Source of the DNA: Stenotrophomonas sp. Iso1
GTDB taxonomy: Bacteria > Pseudomonadota > Gammaproteobacteria > Xanthomonadales > Xanthomonadaceae
Direction: 5' to 3'
DNA: 64,000 nt
Assembly: GCF_027497995.1 (NCBI RefSeq)
Contig: NZ_JAODBT010000001.1
Location: 1-64,000, forward strand
Shown here: positions 1 to 7,457 of the stretch, in pieces
Layout of the letters: each line of letters opens with the position of its first letter
Position numbering within the stretch: the stretch's first letter is position 1
The notes under the pieces: model-generated
Databases searched by the model: none
Told to the model about the DNA's origin: nothing
The model's input: the letters and a program-made list of their open reading frames with translations, nothing else
Made by a program: the position numbers and the translations under genes

Positions 1-17
1 AGCCGGCTTTTCCGCTT

Positions 18-46
18 CGTCAACACCTCATTTCGAGGCGGTTGAC
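18..46 (-). promoter_or_regulatory. Second tandem promoter -35 box with inverted repeat
   Basis: The minus strand has TTGACG at 18-23; its -10 box would fall beyond base 1. The box forms one arm of an inverted repeat GTCAAC (19-24) / GTTGAC (41-46) with 16 bases between. The upstream promoter has the same arrangement at 121-126 and 143-148, also with 16 bases between, so the two promoters look like copies of one module. Confidence 0.5.
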
Positions 47-97
47 GCTGCTGCTTCTGCGGCAAACCCGAAGGTCTTTCGTCGAAGCGAGCCGCCT

Positions 98-125
98 ATT
101 ATGTCAGGCTTTTCGTTTCCGTCAA
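98..125 (-). promoter_or_regulatory. Ribosomal RNA operon promoter (P1-like)
   Basis: Read on the minus strand there is a -35 box TTGACG (120-125), a 16-base spacer and a -10 box CATAAT (98-103), followed by a GC-rich stretch where transcription would start near base 91. A second TTGACG lies further along the same strand (18-23), so promoters are in tandem. Strong tandem promoters of this form pointing out of the window suggest an rRNA operon to the left; the rRNA itself is not in view. The identity of the operon is inference. Confidence 0.6.
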
Positions 126-230
126 CAACTTTTTGAGAGGCTGTTGACGTCGCTTTGGGGCGGTGGTCACCGAAGTGGCCGGCGCCGTGCAGCGAGGAAG
201 CGAATTCTAGACATCTTTGTGAAATGTGCA

Positions 231-615
231 ATCACTTTGTGTGCTTCTGCAGCAAAGCGCTTGCTGACGCCAGACTCGGCAAGGTTTGGTGGTGCTTGTG
301 GGTGGATTGAGGCTTGGGTTGGGGGTTGCTGGGCGCTTGCTTGAGGTTTTAGCTGGTTGGGTGTGTGCTGCGGGTGGGCTTCTTCTCTATATAGATAGAA
401 GCGATGGGCTGGTGCGTTGGCGGCATCGCGTAGATGCCTGCCCTCATCCGCCCCTGCGGGGCACCGTCTCCCGCAAGCGGGAGACGGAATGGAGTTACGC
501 CGTGCACGCTTGGGTTCCTGCTGCCACTTCACGACCTTCATCTTCCTGGGACTGCCGAAAGCCACACGCCGCTGCCGTCGGCCACAATGCGGGTTGATCC
601 GACATTGCCTGCACG
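231..615. other. Gene-free stretch before benE, with one dispersed repeat
   Basis: No convincing reading frame is present. The stretch holds a copy of the dispersed palindromic repeat at 441-487 (an inner GCCCCTGCGGGGC hairpin followed by TCTCCCGC / GCGGGAGA arms) and a short AT-rich patch near 388-400. The open frames crossing it run antisense to or out of frame with benE and have no recognisable domain. Confidence 0.5.
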
Positions 616-1791
616 ATGACCGACTCCTCTGCACGTTCCTTCTTCAAAGACCTTTCGCTGCCGGCGGTGATTGCCGGCTTCATCACGGTATTGGTGGGGT
701 TTGCCAGTTCGGCGGTGATCGTTTTCCAGGCGGCGCAGGCCGTGGGTGCCGACCAGGCCGAAATCGCGTCGTGGATGTGGGCGCTGGGCATCGGCATGGG
801 CGTGACCTGCATTGCGTTGTCGCTGCGCTACCGGATGCCCGTGGTAACGGCGTGGTCCACGCCGGGCGCAGCGATGTTGGTAGTCGGCGTGGGCACGTTG
901 CCGTTGTCCGATGCGATCGGCGCATTTGTGCTGGCTGCAGTGTTGGCGGCAGTGGCTGGGTTCTCGGGGATATTCGAGAAGGCGATGCGGCGGATTCCGG
1001 TGTCGCTGGCCTCGGGCATGTTGGCCGGAGTGTTGCTGCGCTTTGGTCTGGATGTCTTTGTGTCGGTGGGCACGCAGCCGGTGTTGGTGCTGGCGATGTT
1101 CTTCACCTATCTGGCCGGTCGTCGCCTGTTCCCGCGTTATGCGGTGATCGCGACCCTGCTGGTCGGCGTGGCGATTGCTGGCAGCAAGGGGCTGATGCAC
1201 ATGGACCAAGTGCAACTGCAGTTGGCGCGGCCGGTATTTACGCTGCCGACACTATCGTGGGCGGCGCTATTCGGCATCGCCCTACCCTTGTTCATCGTGA
1301 CCATGGCCTCGCAGAACGTGCCGGGCGTGGCGGTGTTGAAGGCGTCCGGCTACGACGCGCCGGTGTCGCCGGTGGTGGGCTGGATTGGCACGGTCAATGC
1401 CGTGCTGGCGCCGTTCGGTGGTTATGCATTGAACCTGGCGGCGATCACTGCGGCGATCTGCATGGGTCGCGATGTGCATGAGGATCCAGCCCGGCGTTAC
1501 ACGGCCGCGGTGAGCGCCGGTGCGTTCTATATCGTGGTTGGGCTGTTCGGGGCGACGGTGGCGGCGGTGTTTGCCGCGTTCCCCAAGGAACTGGTGGCGG
1601 CATTGGCCGGCATCGCGCTGTTGGGCACGATTGGCAACAGTCTGGCGGTGGCGGTGCGTGAGGAAGCCGAACGCGAGCCGGCGTTGGTGACGTTCCTGGT
1701 AACCGCTTCTGGCTTGTCGATGGCCGGGATTGGGTCGGCGTTCTGGGGGTTGGTGGCCGGGGTGGTGACGTTGGTGGTGTTGCGGCGGTGA
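616..1791 (+). CDS. benE: Benzoate/H+ symporter, BenE family
   Basis: A 391-residue inner-membrane protein made almost entirely of hydrophobic segments, about 11-12 helices. The start (SLPAVIAGFITVLVGFASS) and the overall length match the BenE family of aromatic acid/proton symporters. The ATG at 616 is kept because the family motif follows within 15 residues; the ribosome site in front is weak. No benzoate catabolic genes are nearby, so the substrate is open: family members without ben genes around them are common. The gene stands alone, and a hairpin-forming dispersed repeat (1855-1892) lies just after it and may also serve to end transcription. Confidence 0.88.
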   Translation: MTDSSARSFFKDLSLPAVIAGFITVLVGFASSAVIVFQAAQAVGADQAEIASWMWALGIGMGVTCIALSLRYRMPVVTAWSTPGAAMLVVGVGTLPLSDAIGAFVLAAVLAAVAGFSGIFEKAMRRIPVSLASGMLAGVLLRFGLDVFVSVGTQPVLVLAMFFTYLAGRRLFPRYAVIATLLVGVAIAGSKGLMHMDQVQLQLARPVFTLPTLSWAALFGIALPLFIVTMASQNVPGVAVLKASGYDAPVSPVVGWIGTVNAVLAPFGGYALNLAAITAAICMGRDVHEDPARRYTAAVSAGAFYIVVGLFGATVAAVFAAFPKELVAALAGIALLGTIGNSLAVAVREEAEREPALVTFLVTASGLSMAGIGSAFWGLVAGVVTLVVLRR

Positions 1792-1854
1792 TACGCCGAA
1801 AGCGCCTGGCTTCGACTATGGCCTGCGTGTTGGTGCTGTTTTGATTTCAATCTG

Positions 1855-1892
1855 CCCTCACCCCAACCCCTCTCCCGCTAGCGGGAGAGGGG
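1855..1892. repeat. Dispersed palindromic repeat (REP-like)
   Basis: A perfect palindrome, CCCCTCTCCCGC / GCGGGAGAGGGG (1867-1892), is preceded by CCCTCACCCCAA. The same motif recurs at 441, 11029, 19565, 21016-21147 and 29616-29729. It sits between two convergent genes, benE and the transglycosylase fusion, where it could act as a two-way terminator. Confidence 0.7.
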
Positions 1893-1931
1893 CTTTGAGC
1901 CAGCGCAAGAAAAAGGGCTTCGAGCGGGGCG

Positions 1932-4130
1932 TTAGAGCGGTTTGACCTCGAAGACCTGCTTGAGGGTGTGGCGGCCGCCGGGGGCCAGTTCGATCACGTC
2001 CGGGCCGACGTTGCCAGCTTCCACGCAAACGTAGTTACGCCACCCGGCGCCGATGTCGTCCATCTTCGCGGCGGCCACTTCACCTGCGTTCCAGACCACG
2101 GCGGTGCGGCTGCCGGAGGTGGTGATATCGATGGAGCGCTTGAAGCCTGGGTCTCGCAGAACGTAATGACCGGCAGCCTGGGTATAGATGCGATCACTGC
2201 GGCCCGGATCACGGGGATCGCGCAGGTTCCAGTCACCCTGCTGGATGTGGGCATTGCCACCGTCGAGCTTGTCCAGGTAGGTGAGGCCGTCCAGGCCGGT
2301 GACGTCGACCTTCAAGGCATCGCTGACATTGAAGTAGTTGTGCAGCGCCTGGGTGATGCTGACCGGCTGGCTGCCTGTGTTTTCGGTGATCAGCTCCTGC
2401 TCCAGTGTGCGGCCGATGCGCAGCACCATCTGCAGGCGCAGGGTGAGGTTGTCCAGCGGCGGCGGTGCGAGGGTCAGCACCAGCGTGCCGTCTGCTTCCC
2501 TGCGCGCGTCGCGCAGCTCCCACGAGACGGTGCGGACGAAACCGTGCGAGGGCACGTCGTTGCTCTGCCCCTGGCGCGAAAAATAGGGCCAGCACACCGG
2601 GCTGCCGCCACGGATCGGCGTGGGCGGTTGCTTGGCGCTGGGCGAGAGCCACATCACGTCCTGCCCGCCCTTGGGCACGAAGGACAGCAGCTGACCACCG
2701 AACACGCTGATGGCGGCAGTGGAAAACGGGGTTTCCACCTTCCAAGCGGGGAAGCCGTTGAAATCGCCTGTGCTCAGGCCCTGCACATCCTTCATTGAAA
2801 CGTTGCTCCGTACGATCGGTGATTGGACGAGTTGCGTGTAATTGGTGGGCAGGCGAAAAGCCGTGGGTAGCGCCGGTTTGGCATCGCGCAGTGCCTGCAA
2901 AATGCGGGTGCCGGCGCGGCCGTCGGCGTTCTTCCAGCCCAGCCGCTGTTGTTCGACCTGGAGGGCGCGGCGGGTGGCGTTGCCGACCATGCCGTCTGCA
3001 TTGCCGATGGCGTGGCCACGCGCGAGCAGCAGTGTCTGCAGCTGGCGACGTTCGTCGCGACCGAGGCCGGGGTCGTCCGTTGGCCAGGTTGCGGTGAGGC
3101 CGGCGCTACCGCGCAGGCGATCTGCCAGGGTGGCGATCGCCAGGGCGTAACTTTCGGCGGCGTTGTACGAATAAATGGCGTCGTAGTTGCGGAACACGAG
3201 CAACGCCGGCCCTTTGGCGCCGGCCGGCAGCAACAGCGCGGCATTGGCATCGTCGGCGATGGCCGGCAGCAACAGCGCGGCATTGGCATCGTCGGCGATG
3301 GCCGGCACCTGTAGCGACGTGCCGTCGGCCAGGGTAATGCCGAGCGTGCGCCAGCCGGCCAGTGGCTTGCGCTTGGTACGGCCGGCCAGCCCAGCGTCGA
3401 AGCCTGCCGGGAGGCGGACTTCAACGCCCCACGGCTGCCCTGTGCGCCAGCCGGACTGCTTGAGGTAATTGGCAGTGGAGGCCAATGCATCGGGAATACT
3501 GGCGACCAGATCACGGCGACCATCGCCATCGCCATCCACCGCAATGCGGGCGTAAGTGGATGGCATGAACTGGGTGTGGCCGAAGGCGCCGGCCCAGGAG
3601 CCAGTGAGGCCGGCGGGGTTGAGGTCACCCTTGTCGATCAATTTGAGCAGGGCCAGCAACTCACCCTTGAAGAAGGGTTGGCGGCGGCCATTGCAAGACA
3701 GCGTCGCCAGTGACTGCAATAACGGACGTTTGCCGAACACGCGGCCGTAGTCGCTCTCCACACCCCATACCGCCACGATGGTGGCCGGGTCGACGCCGTA
3801 CTGGGCCGACACCTGATCGAGCAGGGCACGGTGCTGGGTGAGGCGGCTGCGGCCGTCATTGATGCGCTGGCTGTCGACCAACGCCGCGAGGTAATCCCAG
3901 ATGGGCGTGGTGAACTCCGGCTGCGCATCGAGTAGCGGCAGCACGCTGAGGTCGGGGGTGATGTCGGTGAAAAGCTGGTCGAAGCGCTCGGCGCTGATGC
4001 CCTGGGAGACCGCTGCGCTTTTCAGCGTGGCGCCGCAATTACCAAAATCCGTGGTGGCGGCGAAGCTGGGTGCGGCCAGTGTGACGGCCGCCCATGCGGT
4101 GGCGATAGGCATCAGGTGGTTTGCTTTCAT
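1932..4130 (-). CDS. Lytic murein transglycosylase fused to D-hexose-6-phosphate mutarotase-like domain
   Basis: The 732-residue protein starts at the ATG at 4130, which has AAGGAG eight bases before it and opens a signal peptide (LAAPSFA / ATTDFG). Residues about 25-330 are an MltB-type family 103 lytic transglycosylase (catalytic Glu in GVESDYGR, then GAFGHTQFMPST), and about 370-430 a peptidoglycan-binding domain. From about residue 446 (ATG at 2795) to the end is a complete aldose-1-epimerase/YeaD-like mutarotase (HGFVRTVSWEL, ALHNYFNVSD, CVEAGNV), 287 residues, the family's usual full length. A mutarotase normally works in the cytoplasm and a transglycosylase in the periplasm, so the join is odd. 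GGAG lies ten bases before the internal ATG, so the mutarotase may also be made alone. Confidence 0.78.
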   Translation of the reverse strand: MKANHLMPIATAWAAVTLAAPSFAATTDFGNCGATLKSAAVSQGISAERFDQLFTDITPDLSVLPLLDAQPEFTTPIWDYLAALVDSQRINDGRSRLTQHRALLDQVSAQYGVDPATIVAVWGVESDYGRVFGKRPLLQSLATLSCNGRRQPFFKGELLALLKLIDKGDLNPAGLTGSWAGAFGHTQFMPSTYARIAVDGDGDGRRDLVASIPDALASTANYLKQSGWRTGQPWGVEVRLPAGFDAGLAGRTKRKPLAGWRTLGITLADGTSLQVPAIADDANAALLLPAIADDANAALLLPAGAKGPALLVFRNYDAIYSYNAAESYALAIATLADRLRGSAGLTATWPTDDPGLGRDERRQLQTLLLARGHAIGNADGMVGNATRRALQVEQQRLGWKNADGRAGTRILQALRDAKPALPTAFRLPTNYTQLVQSPIVRSNVSMKDVQGLSTGDFNGFPAWKVETPFSTAAISVFGGQLLSFVPKGGQDVMWLSPSAKQPPTPIRGGSPVCWPYFSRQGQSNDVPSHGFVRTVSWELRDARREADGTLVLTLAPPPLDNLTLRLQMVLRIGRTLEQELITENTGSQPVSITQALHNYFNVSDALKVDVTGLDGLTYLDKLDGGNAHIQQGDWNLRDPRDPGRSDRIYTQAAGHYVLRDPGFKRSIDITTSGSRTAVVWNAGEVAAAKMDDIGAGWRNYVCVEAGNVGPDVIELAPGGRHTLKQVFEVKPL
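3223..3300. repeat. Perfect 39-bp tandem duplication inside the transglycosylase gene
   Basis: Two identical 39-bp units, 3223-3261 and 3262-3300, lie head to tail. They keep the reading frame and give two copies of the 13-residue stretch PAIADDANAALLL in a linker between the catalytic and peptidoglycan-binding domains. Perfect identity points to a recent slip or duplication. Confidence 0.95.
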
Positions 4131-4293
4131 CCGCCGAGCTCCTTGCTGTGAGGGTTGATGATAAGCGGAGTGCGCCGATGGATTTGTTGCCTGCCTGCGG
4201 CGCTGGAAGCGTAAAGCAGTGATCAAGCGCTGCCCTCGCCGCTCTCGCAGGCAGCAGGAAAGAGACTCACCGGCTTTGCCCGTCGTCCCGTGC

Positions 4294-4689
4294 TCAGCCC
4301 GTCGCGTCGAGGTAGTACCAACGGCCGTCGATGCGTTGGAAGCGGCTGTGTTCGGTCATCTTTACCGCGCTGCCGCCGCCGATACGGTAACGGGCGACGA
4401 ATTCGACCTCGGCGGTGTCTTCGCCGGTCACAACATGCCGCTTCACGCTCAGGCCCAGCCAATGCGTGCGCTGGCCTGGAGCCTCTTCCAGTGAAAGAGA
4501 GTCCGGGCGGGTGTCCGGATGCCAACTGCTGCGCAGGTAGTCGGCGTCCTTGAGCACATAGGCGCTATAGCGCGAACGCATCAGGGCTTCGGCATCCGGG
4601 GCGGCAGTGCCGGCGTGATAGCGGCCACAGCATGCGCTGTAGCTGAGGTCGCGGCCGCAGGGACACAGGGAAGTGGGAGATATTTGCAT
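4294..4689 (-). CDS. YchJ-like UPF0225 protein with SEC-C zinc motif
   Basis: A 131-residue protein with an N-terminal SEC-C type cysteine cluster ([17 protein letters not shown]), a motif that binds zinc, then an NTF2-like body ([20 protein letters not shown]) ending in RWYYLDATG. This is the layout of the YchJ/UPF0225 family, whose role is not settled. The ATG at 4689 is chosen because the cysteine motif starts nine residues on; the longer upstream frame overlaps the divergent TSUP gene. It shares a 94-base control region with that exporter gene. Confidence 0.85.
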   Translation of the reverse strand: MQISPTSLCPCGRDLSYSACCGRYHAGTAAPDAEALMRSRYSAYVLKDADYLRSSWHPDTRPDSLSLEEAPGQRTHWLGLSVKRHVVTGEDTAEVEFVARYRIGGGSAVKMTEHSRFQRIDGRWYYLDATG

Positions 4690-4783
4690 GCGCGCATTCT
4701 CCACCGATCCCGGCACCGGCTCCACCGGCGCTGCTGATGCCGGGCAAGGCGCGTATTCTGTCGCGCCCCGCGCTGGAATCGCC

Positions 4784-5563
4784 ATGCTGGAACTGCTGCC
4801 GCCCGAACTGCCCTGGTTGTTGGTGATCGCCTTCATCGCCGGGCTGGTGGATGCAGCCGTTGGCGGCGGTGGGTTGATCCAGCTGCCCGGCCTGTTCACC
4901 ACGCTGCCGCAACACACGCCGGCAGCATTACTGGGCACCAACAAATTCAGTTCGGTATTCGGCACCGGTGCTTCGGCCTGGCGCTATGCCCGCTCGGTAC
5001 GGTTCCCGTGGCGGCCGGTGCTGCTGGCATCGGCGGCGGCGTTTGCGTGTTCGTTCCTCGGTGCGACAGCGGTGACGCTGTTGTCCAAGGATGCGGTGCG
5101 GCCGCTGGTGTTGACGCTGTTGATCGTGATGCTGGGTTACACGCTGGCCAAGAAGGACTTTGGCGCGCTGCATCGTCCGCGTGAGATTGGTCGCAAGGAG
5201 TTGACCATCGCGCTGATCATGGGCGGTGTGATCGGCTTCTACGATGGCTTCTTTGGCCCGGGCACCGGCAGCTTCCTGATTTTTCTTTTCGTGCGTTTCT
5301 TCGGCCTGGATTTCCTGCGTGCCTCGGCCGCGTCCAAAGTGGTGAACGTGGCGACCAACGTTGCTGCGTTGTCGTTCTTCGTGCCCAGCGGCAATGTGTT
5401 GATGGCCATTGCTGTACCCATGGCGATAGCCAACATCAGTGGCGCGGTGGTTGGCACGCGCATGGCACTGCGTGGCGGAACACCCTTGATCCGAAAGCTT
5501 TTCCTGGCGCTGGTGGTAGTGCTGATCGCGCGCATGGCATGGGACACCCTGAGCGGGCAGTAA
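4784..5563 (+). CDS. TSUP family (TauE/SafE) membrane exporter
   Basis: A 259-residue inner-membrane protein with about eight hydrophobic helices and the two glycine-rich TSUP signatures, [18 protein letters not shown] near the start and [17 protein letters not shown] in the middle, which are related repeats of the same fold. Family members move sulfite, sulfonates or other small organic anions. The ATG at 4784 opens the first helix directly; the longer upstream frame has no membrane or signal character and covers the YchJ promoter. No sulfur genes are adjacent, so the substrate is unknown. Confidence 0.85.
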   Translation: MLELLPPELPWLLVIAFIAGLVDAAVGGGGLIQLPGLFTTLPQHTPAALLGTNKFSSVFGTGASAWRYARSVRFPWRPVLLASAAAFACSFLGATAVTLLSKDAVRPLVLTLLIVMLGYTLAKKDFGALHRPREIGRKELTIALIMGGVIGFYDGFFGPGTGSFLIFLFVRFFGLDFLRASAASKVVNVATNVAALSFFVPSGNVLMAIAVPMAIANISGAVVGTRMALRGGTPLIRKLFLALVVVLIARMAWDTLSGQ

Positions 5564-5576
5564 CCGCTCAGCTCAT

Positions 5577-5635
5577 GGAAAGTGGATCGCGTATCGTTTT
5601 TGTGCCGATCGGACAACGTATCGGCACCACTTTCC
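5577..5635 (+). promoter_or_regulatory. Nested inverted repeat between TSUP and EAL genes
   Basis: Outer arms GGAAAGTGG (5577-5585) and CCACTTTCC (5627-5635) enclose inner arms GTGCCGAT (5602-5609) and ATCGGCAC (5620-5627). Together they would fold into one long stem with a 16-base bulge on the left side. It lies just after the TSUP stop and 24 bases before the EAL start codon. It could be a terminator without a good T-run, or a folded leader or protein site for the EAL gene. Confidence 0.55.
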
Positions 5636-5659
5636 TGCCAGTGCCCGGATGGCACATCC

Positions 5660-7294
5660 ATGAAACATCGCCACGGAATCGCCGCAACCTTCCTGCTCGC
5701 CGGCGTGCTGCTTGCCTGCCTGCCGGTGATCTATGCGCTGCATCAAGCGCGCATGCAGGCCATCAGCGAGAAGTACCAGGCCCTGGATGAAGTGGGCCTG
5801 GGATTGGATCGCCGGGTGCGCAATGCGTTGGCGATGCTGACAACCATGCAGAACGACATGTCGACCAACGGTGAGGCACCCTGCAGCCCCGCCGATATCG
5901 TTCAACTGCAGCAGGTTGCCGCGCAGACGCAGATATCCATTGCCGCGTTGTATCTGGAAGACCATCGCGTGATCTGTTCCTCAAGTGATCCGCTGATGCT
6001 GCATTTGATGCTCGGACCTCCATCGGTGAAGCGCGCCGATGGCATCCGCATCTACGCCGATGTGCGATTGCCCGGCGTGCATGACCGCAGCTACGCGGTG
6101 ATGGAAAAAGACGGGTATGCGCTGCTGGTATACCCGGATGGAATGCTTGCGCCATTCGTCCGTTCCGACCTTTCACTGGGCTTGTTTTCACCGGGCAGCG
6201 GCCAGTACGGCGCACGCAGCGGCGTTCTGCTGGACCACTGGATATCACCGGGCGCCGAGGCGGCGGAGTCAACCCATTTCGTGGACGAGGATGCCGGCTT
6301 TCTGGTGGTGCGGCACATCATGCAGACCAGCAACACCGGGGTGGTCGTCGCCACGCCGATCGCCAACATCGACCAGCGCATGGCGCATTTCGGCAAGTGG
6401 TTCATTCCTGCCGGGATCGTGATCGGCCTGAGCGTGTTGGCCACCGCATTGCTGCTGACCCGGTACCAGTTCTCTCCCCACAGCCAGTTGTTGTACGCGC
6501 TCAAAAAAGGCCATGTCTTTCTGCTGTACCAGCCCATCATCGACCTGCGCGACAACACCTGCATCGGTGCTGAGGCATTGCTGCGTTGGCAGTATGAAGA
6601 CGGCACGATACTGCTGCCCGACAGCTTCATTCCCATCGCCGAAGACAGCGGGATCATCCAGCAGGTCACCGCGCAGGTACTGAAGTTGGTGGAGCGGGAC
6701 ATGAGCAGCTTCCTTCAGGGCATGCCCGGCTTCCGGCTTGCGGTGAACCTTGCCGCCAGCGATCTGCAGTCGGAGCGGACGCCGGAACTATTGGCCGCGA
6801 TGCTGCGCGGGATCGGGCCGGGTTGTGGACAGTTTGTAGTGGAAGCCACTGAGCGAGGGCTGCTGGAAGAGGCGAGTGCATTGAGCGTGGTCAACGCGAT
6901 CCGCGAGCTGGGCATCGAAATCGCCATTGATGATTTCGGCACCGGCTATTCCAGCCTGGCTTATCTGGCCACATATCCTTTCGACATTCTCAAGGTGGAC
7001 AAGAGCTTCACCTCCACCGCCTGCACCGAGGCCGTCACCAGCCAGGTGGCCGTGCACATCCTCGACCTTGCCCGCACCTTGGGCATGCAGACATTGGCCG
7101 AAGGCATCGAAACAACCGCGCAGGCGGACTTCTTCCGCAGCCGGGGCGTGGTGTACGGGCAGGGCTATCTGTTTGGCCGGCCAATGACGGCTGCGGAGTT
7201 GTTCGAGTTTGTGGCCGCCAATACCCGGCCAGGCCAACTTGCAATTCCTTGCAAGCTGGCGGCACAGAAGTCCGGCGACACATCGGTCCACTGA
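5660..7294 (+). CDS. c-di-GMP phosphodiesterase with CSS sensor domain and EAL domain
   Basis: A 544-residue membrane protein: a first helix (residues about 8-27), a periplasmic CSS-motif domain with cysteines in PCSPAD and CSSSD, a second helix near 255-272, then an EAL domain from about 285 to the end. The EAL signature (EALLRW), NLAASDLQ, ATERGLLEE, DDFGTGYSSL and EGIET are all present, so c-di-GMP hydrolysis is expected. In known CSS-EAL proteins the two cysteines form a disulfide that holds the enzyme off until reduced. The start at 5660 is chosen because the first helix follows at once; the ribosome site is weak. Confidence 0.9.
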   Translation: MKHRHGIAATFLLAGVLLACLPVIYALHQARMQAISEKYQALDEVGLGLDRRVRNALAMLTTMQNDMSTNGEAPCSPADIVQLQQVAAQTQISIAALYLEDHRVICSSSDPLMLHLMLGPPSVKRADGIRIYADVRLPGVHDRSYAVMEKDGYALLVYPDGMLAPFVRSDLSLGLFSPGSGQYGARSGVLLDHWISPGAEAAESTHFVDEDAGFLVVRHIMQTSNTGVVVATPIANIDQRMAHFGKWFIPAGIVIGLSVLATALLLTRYQFSPHSQLLYALKKGHVFLLYQPIIDLRDNTCIGAEALLRWQYEDGTILLPDSFIPIAEDSGIIQQVTAQVLKLVERDMSSFLQGMPGFRLAVNLAASDLQSERTPELLAAMLRGIGPGCGQFVVEATERGLLEEASALSVVNAIRELGIEIAIDDFGTGYSSLAYLATYPFDILKVDKSFTSTACTEAVTSQVAVHILDLARTLGMQTLAEGIETTAQADFFRSRGVVYGQGYLFGRPMTAAELFEFVAANTRPGQLAIPCKLAAQKSGDTSVH

Positions 7295-7457
7295 TGTTGA
7301 CGCGCCGCTGAAGAAAATAACCGGTTCATCTTGCTGTCTATTGCGGTGTCCGCTTTTCAGGACTTCTCTGCTTGCCGGCTTCTAACGAATTGTTTACAAC
7401 CGCGAGGCACCCGTCGTTTCGACGGACAAGTAGTCCGGCATTCATAGGAGCTTCCCG

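Noticed and set aside
417..1481. A 354-codon plus-strand frame overlapping benE
   Set aside because: It lies in another frame of the benE gene and lacks membrane segments or any known domain.
1855..1892. A classical terminator between benE and the transglycosylase gene
   Set aside because: The palindrome is a member of the dispersed repeat family and has no T-run; it may act as a terminator but is better called a repeat.
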